From Mesorhizobium sp. WSM2240 (GTDB taxonomy: Bacteria; Pseudomonadota; Alphaproteobacteria; Rhizobiales; Rhizobiaceae), in assembly GCF_040438645.1 (NCBI RefSeq), contig NZ_CP159253.1, positions 5,260,501 through 5,324,500 on the forward strand: DNA of 64,000 nucleotides, given 5' to 3'. The notes below the pieces were generated by a model, which was given only the letters and a program-made list of their open reading frames with translations, was not told where the DNA came from and made no database searches. Made by a program: the position numbers and the translations under genes. This document shows positions 53,079 through 61,816 of this stretch, in pieces (position 1 is the stretch's first letter; each line of letters opens with the position of its first letter).

Positions 53079-53716
53079 TCCCCGATGCGGATCACAGGCC
53101 CGTCGGCCGCTTCGGCGTCGGCTTCGTCATGAGTGACCAGCAGGACGGGCAAATAGCTGGTGCGGGCCTTCGCAAAGACGAGCTCACGCATCTGGCTGCG
53201 CAGCCCGGCGTCGAGTTTGGAGAAGGGCTCGTCGAGAAGCAGCATTCGCGGCCCCGAGAGCAGCACTCGCGCCAGCGCCACCCGCGCCTTCTGACCACCT
53301 GAAAGCGTGTCGGGGTCGCGCGCTGCCGTCCCGGCCAGGCCGACGCCATCGAGCGCCTCCTTAACCAAGGCCGAACGCGCGGCCCTGCCCCTGACCGAAG
53401 GCGGGATGGCGAAAAGGAGGTTACCGCCGACCGACATGTGCGGGAAAAGCAGCGGATCCTGGAATAGGATACCGGCATGGCGCTCCTCGGCCGGCAGCGC
53501 GGTGATTTCTTCGGTACCGGAAAACACCTTGCCGGTGGCCGAAAACGCCCGGTCGAGAAAGCCGCCGATATAGGCGAGCAGCGTCGATTTGCCCGATCCC
53601 GACGGCCCCATCACGGTCAGCACGCTTCCGGGCTCGACGCGGTGAGTGACGGAAAGCAGCATGCGCGCACCGAGCGCGATCGTCACCTTGTCAAGGAAAA
53701 GCTGCTGCTCGGCCAT
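53075..53716 (-). CDS. ABC transporter ATP-binding protein (YnjD-like)
   Basis: A 213-residue ATPase of the YnjD/ThiQ group. Walker A is G-P-S-G-S-G-K-S, the signature is L-S-G-G-Q-K-A-R, Walker B is L-L-L-D-E-P-F-S-K-L-D, and the H-loop is V-T-H-D-E-A-D-A. It belongs with the permease and binding protein upstream (order binding protein, permease, ATPase) and overlaps hrpB by four bases. The substrate of YnjBCD systems is not established; resemblance to thiamine and iron/spermidine importers leaves several options. Confidence 0.9.
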   Translation of the reverse strand: MAEQQLFLDKVTIALGARMLLSVTHRVEPGSVLTVMGPSGSGKSTLLAYIGGFLDRAFSATGKVFSGTEEITALPAEERHAGILFQDPLLFPHMSVGGNLLFAIPPSVRGRAARSALVKEALDGVGLAGTAARDPDTLSGGQKARVALARVLLSGPRMLLLDEPFSKLDAGLRSQMRELVFAKARTSYLPVLLVTHDEADAEAADGPVIRIGE

Positions 53717-53755
53717 CTGTCCCGCTGGGTTGCACCTGAAAACCGGACGCCTGTT

Positions 53756-55435
53756 CTACATCCGCATGGCGCGGCGGTTGCGGAATACCAGCGCCGGGAC
53801 AAGCGTGGCAACAGCAAAGCCCGCCGCCGGTAACAGCATCTGCAGAAAGGCATAGACGCCGATAACGCGGCGGTTGCCGCCCGACGCCAGTGCGACGGCT
53901 TCGGTGGTGATGGTTTCGAGCCGACCGGCTCCGATGAGCACGGTCGGTAGATATTGCCCGATAGACACCGCAAATCCGACCGCCGCTGCGACCAGTATGG
54001 CCCGCGACAGCATCGGCAGGCGGACCCGGAGCAACGTCGCTGTTCGCGACTTGCCGAGGCCGGCGGCGATCGCCTCATAACGGCGGTCGTAGGCGCGCCA
54101 CGGATCCGACAGCGACAGGAAGACATAGGGCATGACGAAGATGAGGTGCGCAAGCACCAGCGCCGGCAGGCTGGCGACGCTGCCGGTGAAGACGAACAGC
54201 AGTTGCAGCCCGAACAGGAATGCCGCCTGCGGCACCAGCAGCGGCAGATAGAGGAAGAGCAGCGCCCGTCGGCCGGCAGTCCGGCCGGTCTCGTTCTCGC
54301 GCATCAGGCAAAGCAGCGCCAGCGCTGCAGCCAGGGCGGTGGACAGGGCGGCGACCACAAGCGTGACCGACAGCGGAGCGGCGAGCCGTGGCGCTGTTTT
54401 CATCCAGGTCTTCGCCGTGAACATTTCGGGCAAAGCATCCGGAAACTGCCACAGCCCGGCGAACGACCAGACGGCCAGCGTGGCAAGACCGGCGAGTACC
54501 GTCAGCGCGGCGGCGACCATGGCCGCGAGCGCGGCTCGGCGCAGCCATGCGTCCCGGCGGAAGCGCACCCCGGATCTACGCAGCCGGCGCAGCATCGCCG
54601 CACCGAGACGTTCAAGCGCAATCCAGATGAGCAGTGCCGTCGCGGTGACGCAGAGCTGGAGCAGCGCGCCGGCGCTGGCGAAGAAGCGCATCGACAGTTC
54701 GGGGTCGTTCATCCAGCCGACCAGGCGCACGGCAAGCGGCGCCGGCGTCGTCGGCCCGAGGATCGCCGCCACGTCGACGACCGATGTGGCGAAGGCGATG
54801 ACGGCAAAAACCGCGAGCCGCATCTGCCGGTAGAGCGGCGGCCAGACGCCTTGCAGGAACCCGGCGATGCGGCCGTAGCCGAGCGATGCGGCCAGCGCGC
54901 GGGTGCGCGGAAGGTCGACCTGCGGCAGAGCCGCGAGCGCGATCAGCAGCAGGAAGGGGATTTCCTTGACGATCAGCCCGGCGATCATCGACAGGCCCAT
55001 AGGGTCATTGACGATCAGGAGGTCGGGCGGACGCTCCCAGCCGGTCAGCCATGGTGACGCGATGCGCGCAATCATGCCGGATGGTGCGATCAGGAAGGCA
55101 AGGCCGAAGGCGGCTGCGGCATGCGGGACCGAAAGTAGCGGCGAAATCAGATGCTGGATGCGCGAGAAGATGCGTGTTCCGGCCCAGCCGGCGATGAACA
55201 GCATGACCACGCCGAGCGACACGGCGGTTGTGATCAGGCCGGCCGCAAGGCTGATCAGTGCCGACATCAGGATGCCGGGCTGGGCGGCCAGCTTCTCGAC
55301 ATGCACGAGCGTAAAGTCAGTCCCGCCAAGCGCAGGAAGGTAGCCGAAAGCCGGCAGCAGGGTGCCAGAGAGCCCGAGCAGGATCGGCCCGGCAAGGATC
55401 GCGACCGTAAGTGGCGGGCCGAGGCGGCTCAGCAT
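53756..55435 (-). CDS. ABC transporter permease, fused two-domain (YnjC-like)
   Basis: A 559-residue protein of about twelve helices carrying two permease units in one chain, as in ThiP, FbpB and YnjC. The first EAA-like loop is around A-A-L-P-Q-V-D-L-P-R-T-R-A-L-A-A-S-L-G-Y. The second is in the C-terminal half around R-Y-E-A-I-A-A-G-L-G-K-S-R. It pairs with the binding protein at 55477-56697 (41-base gap) and the ATPase at 53075-53716 (39-base gap). Confidence 0.9.
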   Translation of the reverse strand: MLSRLGPPLTVAILAGPILLGLSGTLLPAFGYLPALGGTDFTLVHVEKLAAQPGILMSALISLAAGLITTAVSLGVVMLFIAGWAGTRIFSRIQHLISPLLSVPHAAAAFGLAFLIAPSGMIARIASPWLTGWERPPDLLIVNDPMGLSMIAGLIVKEIPFLLLIALAALPQVDLPRTRALAASLGYGRIAGFLQGVWPPLYRQMRLAVFAVIAFATSVVDVAAILGPTTPAPLAVRLVGWMNDPELSMRFFASAGALLQLCVTATALLIWIALERLGAAMLRRLRRSGVRFRRDAWLRRAALAAMVAAALTVLAGLATLAVWSFAGLWQFPDALPEMFTAKTWMKTAPRLAAPLSVTLVVAALSTALAAALALLCLMRENETGRTAGRRALLFLYLPLLVPQAAFLFGLQLLFVFTGSVASLPALVLAHLIFVMPYVFLSLSDPWRAYDRRYEAIAAGLGKSRTATLLRVRLPMLSRAILVAAAVGFAVSIGQYLPTVLIGAGRLETITTEAVALASGGNRRVIGVYAFLQMLLPAAGFAVATLVPALVFRNRRAMRM

Positions 55436-55476
55436 GGGAGGCTAACCGCAAGGGGAGGGTAAAATGGCGGCGGCGT

Positions 55477-56697
55477 TCAATTCGCCGCGCCGTAGCGCTG
55501 CTTCCATTCCGTCTCGATCCTGTCCATCCAGCTTGGATGCGGCTCGTCGAGCGCCGGGCCAAGTTCGTCTGGTTTCAGCGTGGCGATGCCGAGGTCGAGA
55601 GCCTCAAAGCGGGCGCGGCCAGATGCCTCAAGCTTCGAGACGGCGAGCACCGTCGGATCGCCCCAGACCTGCGGATCCTGCTTGCGCGCCTGCGCCTCCG
55701 GCGAGATCAGAAAATCCGCCGCCACCAGCGCGCCGGCCTTGGCGGCGGCGTTATAGGGGATAGCGACGAAATGCGTGTTGGCGAGTGTTCCGGCCGGAAA
55801 TGTGAAAGAGCGCACCGTGTCGGGCAATTCGCCATTGGCGATTGCGCTGGAGGCTTCCGACGGGTTGAAGGCGAAGGTGATGTCGACCTCGTTGTCAGCA
55901 AGCAACTGCTTCATAGCGGGGTAATTCTGCGGGAAGGCCTTTCCGCCGCGCCACAACAGCGGGTTCAACTCGTCCAGATATGAAAACAGCGGCGCGACGG
56001 TCGCCTCGAACGACGCCTCATCCACCGGTTCCAGGAGCGCCGAGCGGTCCGCGACCAGTTCGGAGAGAACCTGCTTCAGGAATGACGAGCCTGTGAAATC
56101 CGGCGGCTGCGGATAGGTGAAGCGGCCGGGATTCTGCTTCGCCCATGCGAGCAGTTCCTTCGCCGACTTTGGCAGGGAAGCCGGTTCGGTGCGCGCCGAA
56201 TCGTGGAAGAAAACCAGCTTGGCCATGCCCCACGGGCTTTCCAGCCCCTCGACCGGAACGGTGAAATCGGTTCGGATGGTCGGCTTTCCCTCGACGTCTA
56301 CGAAACGCCAATTGGGCAGCTTCTCGGCCCAGCCGGGCGAGAAAAGCAGTTGCTGCCGCTTCATCGACGAAAAATTTTCGCCATTGATCCAGATCAGGTC
56401 AACCGTGCCGCCTTCGTTACGGCCGGCGGTCTTTTCGGCCACCACCTTGGCGACCGCATTGGCAGTATCATCGAGCTTCACGTGGACGAGTTTGACGCCG
56501 TAGCGCTTTTCCAGCTCCCGGCCTGCCCATTCGATATAGGCGTTGATGTTTTCTGCGCCGCCCCAGGCGTTGAAATAGACCGTCTCGCCACGGGCATCGG
56601 CCAGTACCTCCTGCCACTTCTCCGGGTCGGGTTCTCCGGCCAGCGCCTGAAGCGTCATTGCGGCAACCGATAAGGCAGCGATGAGAAGCTTTTTCAA
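55477..56697 (-). CDS. ABC transporter substrate-binding protein (YnjB-like)
   Basis: A 406-residue periplasmic protein with signal peptide K-K-L-L-I-A-A-L-S-V-A-A-M-T-L-Q-A-L-A-G. The mature region W-Q-E-V-L-A-D-A-R-G-E-T-V-Y-F-N-A-W-G-G is characteristic of YnjB, as is D-L-I-W-I-N-G-E-N-F. A TTG at 56697 is preferred because GGGG lies six bases upstream and it gives a compact signal peptide. An ATG at 56739 would add 14 residues without a ribosome site. It is the first gene of the ynjBCD-hrpB unit. Confidence 0.88.
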   Translation of the reverse strand: MKKLLIAALSVAAMTLQALAGEPDPEKWQEVLADARGETVYFNAWGGAENINAYIEWAGRELEKRYGVKLVHVKLDDTANAVAKVVAEKTAGRNEGGTVDLIWINGENFSSMKRQQLLFSPGWAEKLPNWRFVDVEGKPTIRTDFTVPVEGLESPWGMAKLVFFHDSARTEPASLPKSAKELLAWAKQNPGRFTYPQPPDFTGSSFLKQVLSELVADRSALLEPVDEASFEATVAPLFSYLDELNPLLWRGGKAFPQNYPAMKQLLADNEVDITFAFNPSEASSAIANGELPDTVRSFTFPAGTLANTHFVAIPYNAAAKAGALVAADFLISPEAQARKQDPQVWGDPTVLAVSKLEASGRARFEALDLGIATLKPDELGPALDEPHPSWMDRIETEWKQRYGAAN

Positions 56698-56813
56698 TTG
56701 AATCCCCGGTTCCGGTTTGGGTCCGGCGCGATTGAGCATCGTTGCGACAAGCCGGTCAATGCGGGCTCCGGACGAGGGAGGTCAATTCGCGGTGAGAGAC
56801 GCGTGAGAGCGCC

Positions 56814-57926
56814 TCAGGAGACGTCGGTCCAGCGGCCCTCGCGAAACGAGCGCGCCATGGCGTCGACGGTGCGCTCGATCGTGATTCCGTCCTCGAAGTC
56901 GATGGCGACAGCGGCCTCGCCGCGCATGCGTCCGATCAACTGGCGGCATTCGACGATCTTCAGCTCGTTGAAGCCGAGCCCATGGCCGGGAGCGGGAATG
57001 AAGCGATCATAGGGCGGGTGGTGCGGAGCGGTCAGCACGGTGCGGAAGCCCTGTTCGGTCGCCCGGTCCGCAGTCAGATAGAGCTGGAACTCGTTCATCC
57101 GCTCCTGGTCGTAGAGGATCGAGCCTTTCGATCCAAATATTTGCACGGCGATGCGGCCTTTGCGGCCCCAGGCAGTGCGGCTGAGCGCGATCATGCCGGA
57201 TGCGCCGTTGGCGAGGCGCAGCAGGATGGTGGCGATATCGAAAACCTCGACCGGGCGCTCACCTTCGCTCGTCCTGCGGGTCGGGTAAGGCTTGGCCATG
57301 TCGCACATGACGCGCGACACCGGGCCAAAAAGCATCGAGATCAGCGACAGCGGATGCACGCCGAAGTCGTCGATCGCGCCGTGACCGTTGGAAGCCTCGT
57401 GCCTCTGCTGGAACGGCGCGTCTGGATCGGCCATGAAGTCCTCGTCCATCTCGATGCGGACGTTGTTGACCGCGCCTATTGCGCCTTCGTCGAGCAGCTT
57501 CCGTATGTGGCGGATGGCGGGGTTCTGGATATAATTGTAGCCGAGGATGGCGGTCTTCCCAGAGGCCCGCGCGGCGGCCAGCATCGCCTCGGCCTCGGCG
57601 AGTCTGGGCGCCATCGGCTTTTCGCACCAGACATGCTTGCCTGCCTCGAAGGCGGCGATTGCCATTTCGGCGTGGAACCGGTTGGGCGTCGTAATCGACA
57701 CGACATCGACTTCGGGGTCGGCGATCACGTCGCGCCAGTTGCCGGACGCTTTGGCGAAACCGAATTCGGCAGCCTTCCTTGTGGCAAGATCCTGGTTGGC
57801 TTCGCCAAGATGGACGAGCCGGATGTCGGGCACGTCGCCGAATGCCGGCCTGACGCCGGTCCAGGCCATGGCGTGGCACTTGCCCATATAGCCCGTGCCG
57901 ATCAGTCCGACGCCGATCTTGTTCAT
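56814..57926 (-). CDS. Gfo/Idh/MocA family NAD(P)-dependent dehydrogenase
   Basis: A 370-residue oxidoreductase with Rossmann motif G-L-I-G-T-G-Y-M-G (8-16), the conserved C-E-K-P-M-A and a catalytic-region G-A-I-D-D-F-G-V-H-P. Family members oxidise hydroxyls of sugars, inositols or inosose derivatives. It is last in the operon of a ribose-type ABC importer and close to iolG/iolC, so an inositol-type or keto-sugar substrate is plausible. A strong hairpin between it and the binding-protein gene probably lowers its expression. Confidence 0.9.
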   Translation of the reverse strand: MNKIGVGLIGTGYMGKCHAMAWTGVRPAFGDVPDIRLVHLGEANQDLATRKAAEFGFAKASGNWRDVIADPEVDVVSITTPNRFHAEMAIAAFEAGKHVWCEKPMAPRLAEAEAMLAAARASGKTAILGYNYIQNPAIRHIRKLLDEGAIGAVNNVRIEMDEDFMADPDAPFQQRHEASNGHGAIDDFGVHPLSLISMLFGPVSRVMCDMAKPYPTRRTSEGERPVEVFDIATILLRLANGASGMIALSRTAWGRKGRIAVQIFGSKGSILYDQERMNEFQLYLTADRATEQGFRTVLTAPHHPPYDRFIPAPGHGLGFNELKIVECRQLIGRMRGEAAVAIDFEDGITIERTVDAMARSFREGRWTDVS

Positions 57927-57955
57927 GTAGGATCTCGCAGCTTCAACCGGATGTG

Positions 57956-57985
57956 AAAAGACCGGGGCGTTGGAACGCCCCGGTC
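57956..57985 (-). terminator. Terminator-like hairpin after the sugar-binding protein gene
   Basis: On the minus strand the GACCGGGGCGT arm pairs with ACGCCCCGGTC (11 bp) around a four-base loop and is followed by TTTT. It lies 17 bases after the binding-protein stop and 30 bases before the dehydrogenase start, so it acts as terminator or attenuator. Confidence 0.75.
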
Positions 57986-58001
57986 CGACAAGCGCGCAGA
58001 C

Positions 58002-58904
58002 TTATTTGTACTGTTCAGCGTTGCTCTTGTCGACGAGCACCGTGCCGGTGTCGATTACCGGCGGGATGGTCTTTCCGGCCTTCAGGTCGACCAGTGCCTG
58101 GATGCCGAAGGCACCCATGTTCTTCGGCGCCTGCGCGACCGTTGCGGTCATCTCGCCGGCCAGGATGGAAGCGGCCGCGTCCGGATTGGCGTCGAAGCCG
58201 ACGACCATCACGTCTGCCAGCTTGCCGGCTGATTTCAACGCTTCGACGGCGCCGAGCGCCATATTGTCGTTGGAAGCGAACACCGCCTTGATGTTCGGGT
58301 TGCCGGTGATGATGTTTTCCATCGCCGCCTGACCCTTGGCGCGGTCCCATTCGCCGGTCTGCTCGGCAACCACTTTCAGGCCACAAGCTTCGAGGCCTGC
58401 CTTGGAGCCGGTAGCGCGGGCCTGGCCGGTCGACTGCGTGATGATCCCTTGCAGGATCGCCACTTCGGAGCCCTTCTCGACCTTGCCGCAAATGTAGTCG
58501 GCGGCAAGCTTGGCGCCGGCCTCATTGTCGGTGCCGATGAAGGTGACGCCTTCATTGGAGCCCTTGGTGTCGACGAAGACGACCGGAATGCCGGCGGCCT
58601 TGGCCGCATCGACGACCGGGGCGAGGGCGTTCGGGTCGGTCGGCGCCAGCGCAATGCCGTCCAGACCCTGCGCGATCATATCCTCGATCTGCGCGATCTG
58701 CGCGGCGACGTCGGATTCGGTCGGCGGTGACATTACCATCACCTCTACGCCGAGTTCCTTGCCCTTTTCCATTGCGCCGGCTTCCACCGCCGCCCAGAAC
58801 GGGTTACCGGCGCCCGGACCCTTCATGTCGAGCAGGAACTTGTCGGCGAGCGCCGTGCTGGACATCAGCACGAGCGCCGCGCCGGCCAGAATGAGTTTCT
58901 TCAT
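58002..58904 (-). CDS. Sugar ABC transporter substrate-binding protein (ribose/RbsB type)
   Basis: A 300-residue periplasmic-binding-protein of the Peripla_BP_4 type. The signal peptide is K-K-L-I-L-A-G-A-A-L-V-L-M-S-S-T-A-L-A. The mature segment contains G-N-P-F-W-A-A-V-E-A-G, D-G-I-A-L-A-P-T-D-P-N-A-L and A-S-N-D-N-M-A-L-G-A-V-E-A, all typical of monosaccharide or polyol binders. GGGAGGAT precedes the ATG. A 14-bp perfect stem lies between it and the permease gene. The ligand is unassigned; the neighbouring IolR-like control suggests an inositol-related compound. Confidence 0.92.
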   Translation of the reverse strand: MKKLILAGAALVLMSSTALADKFLLDMKGPGAGNPFWAAVEAGAMEKGKELGVEVMVMSPPTESDVAAQIAQIEDMIAQGLDGIALAPTDPNALAPVVDAAKAAGIPVVFVDTKGSNEGVTFIGTDNEAGAKLAADYICGKVEKGSEVAILQGIITQSTGQARATGSKAGLEACGLKVVAEQTGEWDRAKGQAAMENIITGNPNIKAVFASNDNMALGAVEALKSAGKLADVMVVGFDANPDAAASILAGEMTATVAQAPKNMGAFGIQALVDLKAGKTIPPVIDTGTVLVDKSNAEQYK

Positions 58905-58939
58905 GATATCCTCCCAGATCAAAACGTCTCCGATTGAGG

Positions 58940-58974
58940 ATTGCGCCCGGCGCGGAGACGGCGCCGGGCGCAAT
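58940..58974 (-). other. Perfect 14-bp stem-loop between permease and binding-protein genes
   Basis: ATTGCGCCCGGCGC and GCGCCGGGCGCAAT are exact complements around GGAGACG in the 76-base intercistronic gap. On the gene strand it precedes the binding-protein start, and no T-run follows. Probably an mRNA processing or stability element. Confidence 0.65.
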
Positions 58975-58980
58975 TTTCGA

Positions 58981-59967
58981 CTACCGTCTCACCGCTGCAT
59001 GGCGGCGCAGAACGTCGATGTAGACGGCGGCGATGATGACCAGACCGATCAGGATCTGCTGCCAGAAAGGGCTGACATTGTTCAGGTTGAGGCCGTTGCG
59101 CATCAGTCCCATGATAAGCACCCCAGCCAAAACGCCCAGCACGGTGCCGCGGCCGCCGAAGAAGGACGCGCCGCCGATGATGACGGCGGCGATGGCGTCG
59201 AGTTCGGCGTTCTGGCCGGCGAGCGGAAAACCCGAATCGGTGCGGCCGGCGAGCAGCAGCCCGCCGAGCCCGGCGAAGAAGCCGCTGATCGCATAGACAT
59301 ATACCAGCACGCGGTCGACATTGATGCCGGACACGCGGGCGGCGTGCGGGTTGCCACCGATGGCGAAGATATGCCGGCCCATCGACGTCCGGTTGAGGAA
59401 GAACCACATGCCGACCGCGCTGATTACAACAACAAAAAGGCTGGCAGGCAGGCCGGTCGGCGGCGGGAAGATGCCGAAATCATAGTTCGCCTGGCCGAGG
59501 TAGCGCACCTCCGGCCCAAGCCCGGAAACGGGCGCGCCGCCGGTGAGCAGGCTGGAGAGGCCGCGCGCGATGTTGAGCGTGCCGAGCGTCATGATGAACG
59601 GATGCGGTAGCCTGAGCACGGTCAGCCCGAACCCGTTCACCAGGCCGGCGGTGATGCCGACCAGCGGCCCGATCAGAATGACGATTGGCCACGGCACGCC
59701 GGCCTTGGCGGCGACCGCCAGGCACATCATACCGAGCGCCATCACCGAGCCGACAGAAAGATCGATGCCGGCGGTCACGATGACCACGAACATGCCGAGC
59801 GCCAGCAGGGCCAGCGTGGCGTTCTGCTTGATGATGTTGGTGAGATTGGCCAGCGACAGGAACACGTCGGGTCGGGTGGCATAGAGCAGCGCCATCATCA
59901 CCACGACGATGACGACGATGCCGTAATGCTCGAGGAAGCTGGAAATTTTTGGGCTGTTGCCGAGCAT
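58981..59967 (-). CDS. Sugar ABC transporter permease (RbsC/FrcC type)
   Basis: A 328-residue membrane protein of the ribose-type permease family. It has the typical N-T-L-T-N-I-like segment (L-A-N-L-T-N-I-I-K-Q-N), G-M-F-V-V-I-V-T-A-G-I-D-L-S-V-G-S-V, and the C-terminal A-V-I-I-G-G-A-S-F-F-G-G-R-G-T-V-L-G. The start at 59967 (MLGNSPK) overlaps the ATPase stop by one base (TGATG). Confidence 0.93.
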   Translation of the reverse strand: MLGNSPKISSFLEHYGIVVIVVVMMALLYATRPDVFLSLANLTNIIKQNATLALLALGMFVVIVTAGIDLSVGSVMALGMMCLAVAAKAGVPWPIVILIGPLVGITAGLVNGFGLTVLRLPHPFIMTLGTLNIARGLSSLLTGGAPVSGLGPEVRYLGQANYDFGIFPPPTGLPASLFVVVISAVGMWFFLNRTSMGRHIFAIGGNPHAARVSGINVDRVLVYVYAISGFFAGLGGLLLAGRTDSGFPLAGQNAELDAIAAVIIGGASFFGGRGTVLGVLAGVLIMGLMRNGLNLNNVSPFWQQILIGLVIIAAVYIDVLRRHAAVRR

Positions 59968-60767
59968 CAGTGCTGCACCTTGTCGTGGGCGAAGGACTGG
60001 GTGTGGCCTTTGGTGCCCATGATCCACCCGATGACCTCGTTGCGGTTGGTGTCCTTCAGCGGCGCGTCGGCGAAATTGGCGCCCTGGTAGAGCGCCATCA
60101 CCCGGTCGCAGCAGTAGAAAATGTCGTCCATACGGTGCGAGATGATGATCACCGCGACGCCGTGCTCCTTCAGTGATTTGATGAGGTCGAGCACCTTGCC
60201 GACCTCCTTGATGGCAAGCGCCGCGGTCGGCTCGTCCATGATCACCACCTTGGCGTCGAAGGCGGTCGCCCGCGCGATCGCCACCGCCTGGCGCTGCCCG
60301 CCAGACAGTTCCTCGACATTCTGGTCGATGCTCTTGACGTGGATCTTCAGCTTGTCGAGGTGCTCGGCGGCCATGCGGCGCGCAAGCTCGCGGTCGATGA
60401 TCGTCAGGCCTGCGAACTTCCGTCCCGGCTCGCGACCGAGATAAATGTTCTCGTAGATCGGCATGTTTCCGGCCAACGCGAAATCCTGGTAGACCATCTC
60501 AATGCCCACCTGGCGGGCGTCGCGCGGCGAATGGAATTTCACCGGGGAACCGGCGAAATAGAGCTGACCCTCGCTGGGCGTATAGAGGCCGGAGAGTATC
60601 TTCATCAGCGTGGACTTGCCGGCGCCGTTGTCGCCTACAACGCCTAGCGCCTCGCCCGGCGCGACGTGGAAGCTCACGCCGTTCAGCGCTGTGATGGCGC
60701 CGAAATACTTTTTAACGCCACGCGCCTCAAGCAATGGCTCGGCTGCCGGCCCGCTCCCGTCGGTCAT
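59967..60767 (-). CDS. Sugar ABC transporter ATP-binding protein, single-domain (FrcA type)
   Basis: A 266-residue ATPase with one nucleotide-binding domain instead of the double domain of RbsA, as in rhizobial FrcA. Walker A is G-D-N-G-A-G-K-S, the signature is L-S-G-G-Q-R-Q-A, Walker B is V-V-I-M-D-E-P-T-A-A-L, and the H-loop is I-S-H-R-M. AGGAG lies upstream of the ATG. It heads the operon (ATPase, permease, binding protein, Gfo/Idh dehydrogenase) and is divergent from the RpiR regulator, with palindromic sites between them. Confidence 0.92.
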   Translation of the reverse strand: MTDGSGPAAEPLLEARGVKKYFGAITALNGVSFHVAPGEALGVVGDNGAGKSTLMKILSGLYTPSEGQLYFAGSPVKFHSPRDARQVGIEMVYQDFALAGNMPIYENIYLGREPGRKFAGLTIIDRELARRMAAEHLDKLKIHVKSIDQNVEELSGGQRQAVAIARATAFDAKVVIMDEPTAALAIKEVGKVLDLIKSLKEHGVAVIIISHRMDDIFYCCDRVMALYQGANFADAPLKDTNRNEVIGWIMGTKGHTQSFAHDKVQH

Positions 60768-60809
60768 ACCGCGAACTCCTCCACACCGCTGTTTCGCAGT
60801 TCCAGAATT

Positions 60810-60854
60810 GGAACAAACAGTGCATTATGCTTTTAGGTGTGGAATATTCATTCC
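60810..60854. promoter_or_regulatory. Candidate IolR-type operator region
   Basis: GGAATATTCATTCC (60841-60854) fits the GGAA-N6-TTCC palindrome reported for the rhizobial RpiR-type inositol repressor IolR. Next to it GGAACAAACA (60810-60819) is shared exactly with the iolG-iolC intergenic region. The sites lie between the divergent ABC ATPase and RpiR genes. Confidence 0.55.
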
Positions 60855-60906
60855 ATTTCTGATTGACTACGTCAAGGGACAAAATGTCCGCCAAGGATGC
60901 CGGCCG

Positions 60907-61743
60907 ATGAATGTCACGGATGCCTCTCCTAAGGATTACCAGGCACTTCGCGCGCTGATCGCGCAGCGCGCCGAGGATCTGCCGCGGCGGCTGATGCAGG
61001 TTGCCGGTTATGCGCTCGAAAATCCCGACGAGATCGCCTTCGGCACAGTGGCCAGCATCGCCGCCAAGGCCGACGTTCAGCCATCGGCGCTGGTGCGCTT
61101 TTCGCGCGCGCTCGGCTATCAGGGCTTTACCGAATTGCAGGACATCTTCCGCTCGCGGCTCAGAGAGCGGGTGCTGAACTATGATGAGCGGCTGGCCAAG
61201 ATGCGCGAGCACGGCATCGCCACCAGCAAGTCCGGGCTGGTGCTGGACGGGTTCCTGGAAGCAGCCGAACAGTCGGTCGGGCGTTTTCGCGAGAAGGTCG
61301 ACCATGAGGCCATCGAGCGGGCGGTCGACTTGATGGCCAGGGCGGAAACCATCTACCTGATAGGCCTGCGGCGCTCGTTTCCGATCACCTCCTATATGAG
61401 CTACGCGCTCGGCAAGCTCGGCATTCGCAACATACTGGTGGATGCAGTGGCCGGCATGGGCGCCGAGCAGGCGAGCTTTATCACCGAGCGCGACGCCGTC
61501 CTTTCGATCAGCTTTACTCCCTACGCCAGCGAGACGGTGACGCTCACCAATGCCGCCAAGGCGCGGAGCGCGGCCATCGTCTCGGTAACCGATTCGGTGT
61601 TCTCGCCGATTGCTCCCTCCGCCGATGTGTTGCTGGAGGTAGTCGAGGCCAACTTCGAGGGCTTCCGCTCCATGGCCGTCACCATGGCGCTGGCCATGAC
61701 GCTGACGGTTTCGGTCGCGGCGCGCCGGGGGGAGAACCCTTAG
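60907..61743 (+). CDS. MurR/RpiR family regulator, IolR-like
   Basis: A 278-residue regulator with N-terminal helix-turn-helix (T-V-A-S-I-A-A-K-A-D-V-Q-P-S-A-L-V-R-F) at about residues 47-65, followed by G-Y-Q-G-F-T-E-L-Q, and a SIS domain (Y-L-I-G-L-R-R-S-F-P-I and S-I-S-F-T-P-Y-A-S-E-T). The N-terminal half resembles rhizobial IolR, and the neighbouring iolG/iolC and GGAA-N6-TTCC site support that reading. It probably represses the ABC operon, itself and the iol genes until an inositol metabolite binds. The ATG at 60907 gives the expected start. Confidence 0.88.
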   Translation: MNVTDASPKDYQALRALIAQRAEDLPRRLMQVAGYALENPDEIAFGTVASIAAKADVQPSALVRFSRALGYQGFTELQDIFRSRLRERVLNYDERLAKMREHGIATSKSGLVLDGFLEAAEQSVGRFREKVDHEAIERAVDLMARAETIYLIGLRRSFPITSYMSYALGKLGIRNILVDAVAGMGAEQASFITERDAVLSISFTPYASETVTLTNAAKARSAAIVSVTDSVFSPIAPSADVLLEVVEANFEGFRSMAVTMALAMTLTVSVAARRGENP

Positions 61744-61816
61744 CGACTGATTGCGTCAGCTTAAATGGTGGGACGTGGCTAAGGCGCAGTCCCTCCCTTC
61801 GATTGGCAGGTGGCCC

